From assembly GCA_006535965.1 (NCBI GenBank), contig QEAR01000060.1, forward strand, positions 1 through 64,000: 64,000 nucleotides of DNA. Direction: 5' to 3'. Numbering within the stretch: position 1 is the first letter of the stretch; each line of letters starts with the position of its first letter. This stretch comes from Spizellomyces sp. 'palustris'. Its lineage: Eukaryota; Chytridiomycota; Chytridiomycetes; Spizellomycetales; Spizellomycetaceae. The notes beneath the pieces are model-generated. The model was not told where the DNA came from. It searched no databases and saw only the letters and a list, made by a program, of their open reading frames with translations. Of the stretch, positions 1 to 10,828 are shown piece after piece. Made by a program: the position numbers and the translations under genes.

Positions 1-1442
1 GTATTTTCCCGCACACTATGCAAAGATACTGCGAACAGTCAGAAAAATTAAGGGTGATTTTCAGACATCACGACATTAGGATAGGGTGCATCCTTTCAGA
101 TTGTCCACTCATATAGTAAAAGTACATACTGTTGAGCAACAGAGCGAACAAAACAAATCCAGCAACTTGGTCATGTTTGGAGTCTGCAAAGGTATCAAAA
201 TCTAATCAAGCAATTCACGGCGATTTCGGAATCTGCTGAATCGGTTGGCGCCATCTTGGCTCCTTTGGATACACCATTCATATTCAAACTTGGATCAATT
301 GCATGGGTCTAAGATATTTTTGAAAGACAGGGACAATATGAGAGATACACACCGCCATTTTTCTCTTATAGATATGCACTTTTGCAGTACTTGGAAGGTG
401 GCCAGCAAACAGCTTGCAATTTGTAGATAGATAGTCGGCGACGTTAACTTACTGACCCGGCACCTTTTGAGAAATCAAAAGTTTTTGGGTTCCGCCAGCA
501 CTCAGCACCGAACTGGATGAATCGCAACCTCAAATCAGTATGATATGAGACTCATGTGAAGGTTTCTTATGCCATTTCCGCCACGATGTGTACTCAGCTG
601 TGTTCCGCTTTCTGCGGTCCCTTTGTGTACGGGCAGTACGATGGGTACATACCGTGCCTTGGTACAGGGCTGGGAGAGCTTCGCGGTAATTAAGGGAAAT
701 TAACTGATGAAAAACGTTGCATTTGCCACGGCCACATAAGGAAGACTGAAAGGAGGACTACTAACGCTTCTATCTATTCGGGGGAGCAGCATTTGTATGC
801 CATGTAAGAATGATCGTAATGCCGTCCGCACGATATAACATCCTTCACAGCTCCAACTTCCAAAATAGGGTGAGCTTTAATGACAAACAAAGACCCTCAA
901 AATATAACGTTCACAGCCAGTCCCGAAAGAAGACACTGTGCACTCTGGGCATGTTGTAAGTCGTGTCGTTGCTTTTGTAAGCGTTATATCGCGTACTCCG
1001 CGTGCTAAACAACGCTTACTTCATCCCAACTCCGTTCGCATCAAAACCCCCCACACGATCGCTTATAAGGACGTGGGTTTTATTGGCCCATTCCGGGGCA
1101 AGACATTTTATGGCTTGGTTGTTTGTCTTGTTTCCCCTCCTCCGTTCTGCCTCCTCTTCATTATCATTGCCAAACATATAGTGGATCTGACGCTCAGGTA
1201 CTCTAAACGTTGAGATCTAGCTGGCAGTTGCGGTTTCTCTCCTTTTGACTGATCTACGATTTATATCCCTTTGGTATGTATGCTGATAAAACTGCTGTTG
1301 GACGTTCATGTGGCATGCTCATACTTTGGCTCTGCCGTTCCAAGTAGGTACGCGGACATTCGCGCGTTCATTGTGAAAACAATAGCTTCCAAGTGGATCT
1401 CGCCCGACGCCGTTCAAACAAGCCCAACACGAACCTGCCAAG
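1..1442. other. Region with no recognised gene
   Basis: No open frame here shows a family motif or a convincing exon chain on either strand. Several frames of 60-90 codons exist, for example on the plus strand at 938-1213, but they lack splice partners and compositional bias. The last few hundred bases are presumably the promoter and 5' leader of the methyltransferase-like gene that starts at 1443. The window may begin inside or just beyond a neighbouring gene that I cannot identify. Confidence 0.4.
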
Positions 1443-3498
1443 ATGATCTCTGGATCGCCCATGACCGACTACGACAGTGATGCACCCCTGACGTATAACA
1501 GCATTCACGGTGGTGGACACTCCCCCCTAGAAGTATCAACGGCTGCACCCGCTGCCGAGTATGAGTCTCCGGAACCTTACCGCTCGCATCGGCGCTCTTC
1601 ACCAGACGATCAGCCACCACAACAGCAGCCAATAGTAACAGTGCAGCGGTCGCGAAAGCGGACAAGAACATCAGCTGGGTTCAACGGCAGCAACAACAAG
1701 CGCAAGACTCATCATGACGAGACCGAGCATCGCCGAATGCGCTTACGAGATCTGGAGGCAGTCGTGAGGGAACACCTTGGTACCGGGAAATTCTTTCTCG
1801 TTGGTAGGTTTTGGGCCCTCACTTCTCGTCGGATGTCGGACAGCTGGAGCAAAATCTAACGGGATGCACATGGTTATTAGCTGCCGCCTTGCGTGAGATC
1901 GATGAAGAGAAGCTCTATGGTACTTTGAACTGACGCGTCTGCCATAATTGCGTTCCCATGTACTTAATCAAATTGCGATTCCTCCAGCTCCGGAAAAGTC
2001 CATCTACACGTACGCCAAAAACAAGTTTTCTTTCAGTCGACGCACCACCAATACCTACTTATGCTCAGCGTAAGTATGATTCTCCCCTGCTCAATTCCTC
2101 CCTTGTATTCTAATGATTACCGACATTTATCAGGAGTGTCTACGAGTCTCTTGTTGAGGACTCATCTCTCCCCGTTCCCGTCAACATATCCCATATCCGA
2201 TCATTGCATAAGTTTCCCGCGGAAGTACGTCGGTTTATATGGAAGCAGGTGTGTGAGTCCGGTCAAACGATTACTGAGGAACATGTTGTAGCAATGACAG
2301 TTAAATACGGTAAGACCCCTGCTACTAGAACAAGTATGGGCTGTGCTTGGAGCGCATACTTATCGGGCTCTATCATAGAAACTGGTATTTCATTCACAGA
2401 TCTCAACAACGAGCTCTACACACCAAAAGAGATCATCACCGCCGGAAAGCATGTAATTAACAAGTCAACATTCGACCTAGACCCGGCATCATGCCACTTT
2501 GCGAACGACTTGCATGACAACCACGTCGCCCGTCACATTTACGATGAAGTTACCAATGGACTCACACAACCGTGGCATGGCGACATATGGCTATCACCCC
2601 CTCTTGGCACGGACCCTGATGGTGCCAGCCGACAAAGTAGATGGTTTCTTACCGCCGAATCCAAGTTTTTAACCGGAGAAATAACTTCTGCTATGGTGTT
2701 ACTCAAAGTTGATTTTGGATCTCCCTGGTTTCTCAGGGTGCAAGCCTATCCACACTGTCTGTTTCACACAAAGTTGTCATTTTCCACTCCAACGGGACGG
2801 GAAAAGTGCTTACAAGATGAGAGTCACGTATTGGTTTACATGTAAGTTGACCAGATTTAACGCTGGTCAATCGAAATATGCCGGCTTATTCTTGCGATTC
2901 TCGTCATCCAAGGGGGAGCAACATTGGCACCTTTTGCGCTCAGTTTGGCCGAATGGGTACAATTCCAGGCTACAATTCCTGGGCTTACCGTCCTATTGGG
3001 CTTCCCCAACAATCAAGTAATATATCATCCCCTACAACGAGTGACAGTACTCCGAATACTCCCGCTTGCACGCCATCGACGATAAAGCCAACGTCCTTAG
3101 CAGCAAGTCAGCTTGTGGCCCTTGCGGCGGTTACCCCTTCCGATCCGACCGCACTATCTTTTCTACACAGTTACTATCTCAATGCCCTTGCAGGATATAC
3201 ATCAAATGGAACTACACCGAGCAATGCGGCTGCCGCGGCCGCAGCGTTGGGGATGGGGCTAGGGATGGGTATACCGGGAATGCACCATCCGATGACTATG
3301 AACAGCCATCTTCCACTAGGGTTGCACATAGGCATGGGATTAAACCTCATGACAGGGAAAGGTGAAACGGCGATTGTAGACAGTTTGGGCAGTGAGTCAC
3401 ATTCTGTAAACCCCGTTACTGACAGTGGTACCGCATTGGATGGAATAGTCCTGGGAGAGGAGGACGGTGAGGGACGGAGGACCATCGAACTTCTGTGA
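1443..3498 (+). CDS. Eukaryotic protein built on a phage-type Dam-like N6-adenine methyltransferase core
   Basis: Six exons: 1443-1803, 1881-1919, 1988-2069, 2134-2309, 2379-2841, 2913-3498, giving 568 aa in an exact codon count. Residues 1-100 are Ser/Pro/Gln-rich with a basic nuclear-localisation-like stretch (about 57-78). Residues 100-222 match the helical region that precedes Dam-like methylases in phages and integrative elements, ending in a ParB-like helix-turn-helix (FPAEVRRFIWKQ ... TITEEHVV). Residues 230-390 match the Dam-like family (YTPKEI, DLDPAS at 252-257, then an N-PPY equivalent at 292-295). That catalytic motif reads SPPL, so base methylation is doubtful. Residues 390-568 are low-complexity, with Gly/Met and Ala runs. 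The family is known from phages and bacteria; spliceosomal introns show it is a resident eukaryotic gene. Function is inferred only: a nuclear DNA-binding or pseudo-enzyme role. The 69-nt intron 2310-2378 keeps frame, so retention is possible. Confidence 0.8.
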
Positions 3499-3826
3499 GT
3501 ACGGCCATGCTTTTGTGGGTTATGTAGATTGGCTTGTGCATGGAACGGCTGGATGGTTATGTGACTGTATACGGTGCATTATTTGCTTCATTACTTGTGC
3601 GTTAGAATGATTTGTCAAATGTACAGATGATAGATAATAGATACCAATGCAATTTTGGAGACACCGCAGCCGTAATCCTCAGCTTTGAAACGGAACAACT
3701 TCATTGGCAGCGGACACTCGCCCCAATTTGTTAAAAGCATCCATTTGAACTCAAAGTGGAGGATCGGTGATCGATGTATTATACAAAAATGCAGAAGTAA
3801 ACCAATTCGTTATCGAGATGAATATG
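3499..3826. other. Convergent intergenic spacer
   Basis: About 330 bp between the stop codons of two convergent genes (methyltransferase-like gene on plus, MDM35 on minus). It is A/T-rich near 3600-3650 and presumably holds both 3' ends. No further gene or RNA is seen. Confidence 0.5.
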
Positions 3827-4134
3827 CTATGTTGCACCGGTTCGTGTGTTATCGCGCCCCGAAAATGGTTTCTCCTTTTGTGCGTCGCTAATAAGTTGAT
3901 CTAGGTTCTTCTCTTTTATTGCTCTCTACATCACACGAGTCTGGTTGGTGACAATAATTTTGCTTTACCAATCAAAAGAAATTCACTCACCCAGATACAT
4001 GCCCGGTATAGTTTAAAAAGGTCTTCACACTCTGGAGTTGTGTCTCCTTGCAAGAATTTATTTGCATACCACTTGTTAAAGCAGTCGTCATATTGCTTCT
4101 TCAAATCGTTACAGTCGGGACTTATGCTTGTCAT
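3827..4134 (-). CDS. MDM35: Mdm35/TRIAP1-like twin CX9C mitochondrial intermembrane-space protein
   Basis: Two exons, 4134-3991 and 3925-3827, with a 65-nt intron, encode 80 aa. Two CX9C pairs are visible: C8/C18 (CNDLKKQYDDC) and a second pair ending in YRACI at the exon junction. The tail AIKEKNLDQLI continues the family alignment across the splice. Family members are imported and oxidised by the Mia40 pathway and form complexes with Ups/PRELI proteins, which carry phosphatidic acid or phosphatidylserine between mitochondrial membranes. Length and cysteine spacing are normal, so function is likely conserved. It lies 129 bp downstream of another small minus-strand ORF. Confidence 0.92.
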
Positions 4135-4262
4135 GATTTGTGTAAGACGGGGGAAGGCGAGGGGGTGCTTGTTTGGGCGGACAAGGTGGAGTGATCTGTC
4201 AAGTTTTGTTTAGCCTAATATGACCACAAGTGGCTTCAGCTAGCAGTGGTCCCAGCAGCTGC

Positions 4263-4433
4263 TCAGTAATCCATAAAATGTTTCTTCATGTAGCCACCAG
4301 CCGACAAACCGATGCAGGCCACCAGGAGCAACTCATCTTTCCAAGGAAGAGAATAGCTCGACCTCAACCCACATGGTCTGCCGTAGATGGAATCAAGAAG
4401 TACCTGTAACATCCTCCTCGCAGCCTGCGCCAT
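4263..4433 (-). CDS. Small single-span membrane protein, unrecognised (56 aa)
   Basis: A single open frame of 56 codons starts at an ATG (4433) and ends in TGA. It has a short amphipathic basic N-terminus (MAQAARRMLQVLL), a GRPCGLRSS segment and one hydrophobic stretch near the C-terminus (LLLVACIGLSAGG) followed by MKKHFMDY. That layout is typical of small mitochondrial inner-membrane subunits or assembly factors, but I cannot place it in a family. It sits 110 bp from the divergent MAK5 start, so the spacer would be a shared promoter. It could also be a chance ORF in the MAK5 promoter. Confidence 0.45.
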   Translation of the reverse strand: MAQAARRMLQVLLDSIYGRPCGLRSSYSLPWKDELLLVACIGLSAGGYMKKHFMDY

Positions 4434-4543
4434 GTTCACTTTCCCTACAATTCTTACCTCTTATCGTTGGTGACAGAAACTAGACGGCAATCTACAGTGA
4501 TCTAGGATGCAAAGGTGTCGTCGGTGAATTAGCGCATTGTTGA

Positions 4544-7500
4544 ATGAGTCAAAAGACAAGTCACGTGATACTGGTGCAGAACAGTTTTCAACTCTCCGAC
4601 GTTTTCGTGTCCTCACACTCACCTAGAGATCGTCGCAGTATGTGGACAGTGCAGGACACAAAAACGCAGGAGGTTACTGTCATCGATAGTCAGGATTCCG
4701 CCGTATTTGAAAATCCTGTCAATGAAAAGGATCGCAGCTCCACTAAGGTGAACCAGGGCCGAACTAAGAAGACGACTGAACGAAAACGGAAACGGGAAGC
4801 TTCAGCATCTGACGGGGGGTCGACCGTCCAGGAACCTGCTTCTAAAGGTAGAAAACAACAACGAAAGGAGAAGAGACGCCATGGGAATGAGGGAACAGCA
4901 CTCACTGCGGTGGAGAGCTTTCCAGTGGATTTCAACGCTATTCCTTGGGGGGAAGTGCATCCACATGAAGGATTCTTGATGGGTGATAATCAAGGACCAG
5001 GAGGTTTTCTTTGTCTAGAGGAGATTGATGGAGTTGATGTGGAGTATGAGACTGGCGCGGGAGGTGGGAAGGTTATCAAGTTCAAGGTTGGTAAAGTTTG
5101 ATAGCCAGTGATGCCCAGCGATGGTTCCCGACAACTGATCATCGGGTGAAATTCTAGAAAATTAAGGAGTTAAAGGCGCAGGGCAAGCCGGCACAGCCAA
5201 ATGTCCCACCGACGCCGTCCGAGATGGAAGGACTTGTCAATATCGATGATTTTGCTGAAGGAGCCGATGCAATAGAGAATGATGCCGCAGATGCGGCGGA
5301 GGCCATGAACACGCATGCGAACACAATTGCGGAGGAGATTGCTTCTGAAGATGAAGGGCGCGAAACGGGATCAAAATCGTCCATATCCATGGATCTTGCT
5401 GACGGTGTGCAGGACATGTCTGACTGGAAAGCCTTGGGCCTCGCTCCTGTACTGGTTCAAGGGATAGCCGCTCTAAATTTCTGTACTCCTACGGAAATCC
5501 AAAGAAGTACACTTCCCTTGGTGCTTGATGGGACACGCGATGTTATCGGAGCCGCACAGACAGGATCTGGCAAGACTTTGGCTTTTGGACTTCCGATACT
5601 CCAGTCCATCGCTCTTAGGACTAATACGGCGAAAGATCCGGGATTGCATGCTTTGATCCTAACGCCAACCAGGGAACTAGCTCTGCAGGTGACCGAACAT
5701 TTGAAGCAGGTTGCTAGGTTTATGAAAGCAAAGGTACGATCCTGTCCTGTGGTTGCTGAAACCGGTGCCCGCTGTTGTTCTGATAAGAAATGCTTCAGAT
5801 CGTCCCTATCGTTGGAGGGATTTCTGTCCCAAAGCAGAAGCGACTTATCTCTACGAAACCGGACATCATCGTTGGCACGCCAGGACGTCTTTGGGAACTG
5901 ATATCTGAGGTCAGTATCTTAGTGGCTGTAGATGGAACGACATCCAGGTACTGAACGGCTCGCCGCCTGCAGGATGCGGCCTTACTTGCAAGGTTACGAG
6001 GAATCAAATATCTGGTCATGGATGAGGCAGATCGGATGCTTGAGAGCGGCCATTTCAGGGAGCTTGATCATATATTGAAGGCTGTGTCCGTGAAACATCG
6101 GTAAGCAACAGCACTCTTGATGCCGTCGTAATCCATTGGTATTACAGCTAACATATTTGTAGCGCCAAGCCATCCACAGTAGAACGGCGAACCTTCATTT
6201 TCTCAGCTACTCTAGTACATGACGGCCGGTTGAAACAGAAGCTCAAGAAAGGCTCAAAGAAACAAAGCTCGCATGTATCTTCATTGGGTGAGCTTAGCTG
6301 GATCCTCCGGAACAAACAACTTAGACACTAAAATGAGATCCAAACATTCAGACGATCTACTGGATAGGCTGGAATTCCAAGATCCGGAACCCTGTTATGT
6401 CAACGTCTTGCCGGAAAGTGTGACAGCGGACAAGCTGCTTGAGACTCGAATTGACTGCTTGCATACGGAAAAGGTATATCTGTAGATGGTTCCCCTTTGA
6501 TTCGGGGGAGCTAACCCTATCATATGAGCAGGATGCTTTTCTGTATTACATTTTGACTCGCTACGCTGGACGTACCATTGTTTTTGTGAATAGTATTGAT
6601 GCCATTAGGCGGTTAGTACCGGTGCTCTCCCATATGAAAGTCAAGGCATTGCCTCTGCACGCCGAAATGCAGCAAAGACAGCGATTGAAGAATTTGGATC
6701 GGTAAAGCTGCTCTCTACACAATTGGTGTCACTTCCCAAACCTAACTCGCAGTGTAGATTCCGAGAGTCAAAAGATGCTGTTCTTGTGGCAAGTGACGTT
6801 GCGGCACGCGGTTTGGATATACCAAACATTGAACACGTTGTGCACTATCAACTACCTCGCACTGCGGATCTATATGTCCATCGTTCAGGACGTACGGCAC
6901 GTGCTGCTTCAGATGGTATAAGTGTTATGCTGTGTTCGCCGCAAGAGGTACCCGTTTACAAAAGGATTTGCCATATTCTTCGAAAAGGTATGTTCATAAT
7001 ACTCTGATACCTGGTTGAAGTCTCCGGAGGTGACCTCGTTTTTGAGCAGAAGATGGTATCCCCGAGTTTCCCCTAGACAGATCCCTTTTAACTGGAATAA
7101 AGAAGCGCATGGCGTTAGCTAAAAAGATCGATGAACTCGAGCATAGAAAGCAGAAGGTTGGGCAGAGATTGCAAATTGTCCACCGGAATGGCCTCACTTA
7201 TGCTAATGCTTTTTCTTTATAGACGCAACACGAAGAGAACTGGTTCAGGAAAGCTGCTGAGGAAGCTGATATCGAACTGGATGAAGACTTGTAAGTCTTG
7301 GTCACTTTTTTTTCCGTGCTATGACGGTGGGCTCTAAATTTCCTTGTCCATAGCCTGGATACCAAAAGCGCGACGGAAAAGGGTAAAGCGTCAACAGACG
7401 CTGAGGAAGCACGCAGAAAATCCAAGTTGCAGTCGCTAAAAGCAGAGCTTTCATCGCTCCTGGCGCAGCCATTAGTGCCGAAGGGAATATCTGGCTTGTA

Positions 7501-7698
7501 CTTAACCAGCAACGTAGATAGTACCTTGCCAGATGTACTCATTGACGCAGCTGGTAAGTTACACTGCATTTAAACTTTTCTCCTCAGGGTAGTTAAGCAT
7601 CCTATCTAGAAACCGACACAAAGCTGCGCACACACCGACCAACAACTGCCGCGCAGGACATCAAGCGTAATGCCAAAGAAATGCGCGGTAGAAAGTAG
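4544..7698 (+). CDS. MAK5: DEAD-box RNA helicase Mak5/DDX24 (60S ribosome biogenesis)
   Basis: Twelve exons: 4544-5086 (or 5095), 5158-5733, 5799-5909, 5973-6100, 6163-6287, 6352-6473, 6532-6701, 6758-6987, 7050-7156, 7223-7290, 7354-7553, 7610-7698; 822-825 aa. The N-terminal [13 protein letters not shown] block before a Lys/Glu-rich linker is characteristic of the Mak5/DDX24 subfamily. Helicase motifs follow in order: AQTGSGKT (motif I), PTRELALQ (Ia), GTPGRLWE (Ib), MDEADRML (II), FSATL (III), RGLDIPN (V), HRSGRTARA (VI). The C-terminus is basic and charged. Yeast Mak5 acts in the nucleolus on pre-60S particles. The only doubtful junction is the first donor (5087 or 5096), which changes three residues. 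Its start is close to the divergent small ORF. Confidence 0.93.
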
Positions 7699-7894
7699 TT
7701 AATTGATTAACTATGAAAACAGTTTACAGATCGTTGGCACTTGCATAAATTAGAGCAAAGCATCTCACAGACCACCTTAAGACCATCCTAGTGTAGGAAA
7801 CGTAAGATAGCATTACATTAAGTACAAAAAGCACTAATATCCACATCACATCCACCTCATGGCTAGCTTTTGAAAGTAAACAATGGAGCGCGTG

Positions 7895-10194
7895 TCAGAC
7901 AAACGTCAACTTCCCCTTCACACTCTTCAGAACCGTTTCTGCAGTCTCGGTCATTGGCATACTGCGAGCAACGTTGACCGGCGCGATCCTGCCATTTGTC
8001 CACACTTTGCCTGTTGTGTTTTTTGAAGGCACACACACCGTACACTGTTTCCACACTCGTTTCCACCATGGCAGCTTCATGCTCATGCTCGTCGAGGCAT
8101 CTGTACCAGCTGCACTGCCAGCCATTGTCCACGCATCCTGCGCTGCCCGGCGTGCTAGCAGGTGTAGGGAATCAGATGACGTCGACGCGTCCGAGTACTT
8201 TGCCTGTTTGACCTTACCGCCGCAGGTGCATTTAGAGAGGATTTCGCGTAGTTCACGAATTTCGGCTTCCATTTGCATAATACGCATCATGGTTGCATCG
8301 ACGTTGACCTTGGCGACATTGCGGACCTTCTTGACACGTCTGCAGCGAGATAAACGTGAGGATGGTTGTCATCACCAGTGTCATCACAACCAGGGGCGCT
8401 TACTCGGCAAAACGAAGCGTTGAAAGAGATTCATCATGATTCGCAAGCGTGGGGGTAACGCAAGTGATCATCAATGTCAGAGAATTGCCTCCCAAGCTGG
8501 TAAGGGCGCGCGAGTTAGAGAGGAGGCGTGCCAGACATGCATTGTCTCTCACCTGTCGCTAAGGAGATATGTCAACTTTGAATCCCGGTACGGTACATGT
8601 CTTGCACCAGTGGTCAAGGCATTGATTACATTCCCAAGAGAGGAAAGAGATTGGTTTATGGCTGAACCTTCTTTCAGACGATCACCCGTTGCACCTGTTG
8701 CGTTGGCGCGTTCCGAACCTGCACACAAACAGAGGATGATAAGAAAAGACTATTTGCTAACAACAAATGTGGAATGCGAGGGAAGGAATTTTGACCTGAC
8801 CAGCTAAATCAATTAGATGAATTTTACTGCGCTTGCGGCCATGTTTAGCGAGCATCTCGGCCTCCTCTGCTGACATCCCCTCAGATGGCTTCCGTCGCTC
8901 TTCAATGGTGAATGTCAATACTGCGTGAGAGCGACTAGATGTCTACATAGAAAAAGTGAAAAGGCATCAGACGTATAGGTCCCCATATTCGCGTAGTTGT
9001 TTTATATCTGGGTATAAAAGCATCGTGTACTTGCCTCATTCATATTTGTTTCGCCTACGGTTCGGTGCCGCCCACCAATTTGTAGAACTTTGACATAGTC
9101 CTGGATTGTGCTGAGTGAACGCTCTGTAATACCAGAGATGTAAAGTTCTCGACCAGTTGTTGATTCTGGATCCTGGCGTATTCGTAGTTCTCCTAGAACG
9201 ACATTGAGTTGCGGGGTAGTAGTCATAAATAAGTTGCATTCCCCGATATCATACCCTGTTCATCACGACCTACAAGCAAGTCCGTCAACGCCTCCTGGTA
9301 TATCTCGAGGTAGCTAGCTTTGACAAAGTACTCGAGTTCAGGCTTTTTGGTCTTGGCTTCGGCAATGTGCTTTGTTATTTGCGACGCAACGCGTACTATG
9401 ATGCCCGTGTCTTTATCTGATGCATCGGTAGGAATCTCCATGGATGCTCCTCGTTTGGGGCCCTCCATTGTGTACGTTTTCCCACTAACATCATATCGGC
9501 AAATGCAGATGAGCCACAGGATGGGAATTGCTCCGCTGGTCTCACAATTACCTGGCGGTTTGACCCTGGAATATATATCCTAATGAGAACCACATATGCT
9601 AGATTGAGCTGGCGCTGAACGCATCAATTCAGGACTCACATAGCAAAAGACGCATCCGTTGTAACCTTCGAGACACTTTCTGATCAATGGCTGGCGTAAA
9701 GCATGGCAAATGTCAAAGAAAAGGACGAATGGAAGCTGATAGTTTGCATCGCACTGTACCTCGACAACTTTCTCGTATACCGAACTCTGCCCTTCTTCAT
9801 ACCCCAGCACTGAATCAAAGTTAAATTCTTTAGGCGCCGTTTTGCTGGCTCCGCCCGCAGGCGATTGCCCGCGTGGTGGTCCAGCATCCGATGGCCATGC
9901 AATGGTAAGCGCCGAGGTATTCAAGTTATATGTAATGCATGTGGTGGTCGGGTCGTAACCGAGAGGTTTGTCAAACCTTTGGGCATTCTTACGCTCAATG
10001 ACAGGAGGTCGGACTGAACGAACCGACACTTTAATTTCTTGATAAACAATGGAGTTGATATACCTGATGATCTTACCTCTGACAGCCACCAAAACTCTCT
10101 GAGGAGTGGGAATCGACAGCGCTTTGACAGTCTCTATCTCCTGCTCTAGTTGCTTTGCAGGAAGTTCTGGCAATCCTTGCCTTTTGGGTGCCAT
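7895..10194 (-). CDS. Kinesin-like motor with very short tail
   Basis: Ten exons on the minus strand: 10194-10077, 10013-9760, 9690-9640, 9565-9552 (14-nt microexon), 9484-9255, 9192-9035, 8942-8801, 8718-8553, 8496-8404, 8339-7895; 556 aa with an exact codon count. Motor hallmarks: VAVRVRPP (beta1, about residue 35), [13 protein letters not shown] (P-loop, 142-149), [10 protein letters not shown] (switch I), HLIDLAGSERA (switch II), VPYRDSKLT. The P-loop has Ala where most kinesins have Gly (GQTGxGKT). Intron 8943-9034 starts with GC instead of GT. After the motor (about 409) there is only a short coiled segment and a roughly 110-residue unstructured tail, so processive cargo transport through a long stalk is unlikely. 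Kinesin-3-like features (neck sequence KVNVD) are weak; subfamily is left open. The ATG at 10194 is the first in frame. Confidence 0.92.
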
Positions 10195-10828
10195 TTTCGT
10201 ACCGATGGGGATGTAGTGCGCAGTGTGGACGAGAGATCTTTTCACGGGAAGACGTCCGACAGCATTTAACTAATTATAGAACTGAGGGAACATGACGTCT
10301 GTTCGATCAGGGGATATTATTTATTTTTGTGTCGTGTATTTGTTATCGGAGTTTGCGCTGATTCCATGATGTAAGCAGAACTCATGCATCCAGACATGAT
10401 TGACAGGACAGTCTTGGCAAACAGCTTGGCAAGCACTGAAAAGACAAATCAGAAATAACCAACGAATAAAGTCTGTGCTTATCAAATCAGACACTATGGC
10501 AAGCCAGCAGCCCTAACATGCGCAATGGCGGTTGCGACCACTTTTGTGGTACATCTAATAGTCGGTGCTTAAACCTATGCAGGCAAACCACAATCTGGAG
10601 CAGGCTCCAAGTCTCCCTTGATATATCAACATCAAATTGGCATTTGCGAGATGCAACGAGATATCCATTCGGTTGTAACAGTGAAATAGTTTAATGGTTT
10701 AATATAAGTACACGCATTCCCTACGCTGTTAACGATATCGAAATCTCCGTAAAGGTTCGTTAAAAGGAGGTATTAATTTTTTGCACAACAGGATATGGTT
10801 ATATAGGAAATCAGAATTAGACTTTACA
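10195..10828. other. Intergenic, promoter side of the kinesin gene
   Basis: About 630 bp between the kinesin start and the stop of the upstream kinase gene, both on the minus strand. It is A/T-rich with no recognised coding or RNA feature. Confidence 0.5.

Noticed and set aside
10195-10245. Earlier kinesin start
   Set aside because: The upstream initiator would be GTG; the ATG at 10194 is the first valid start.
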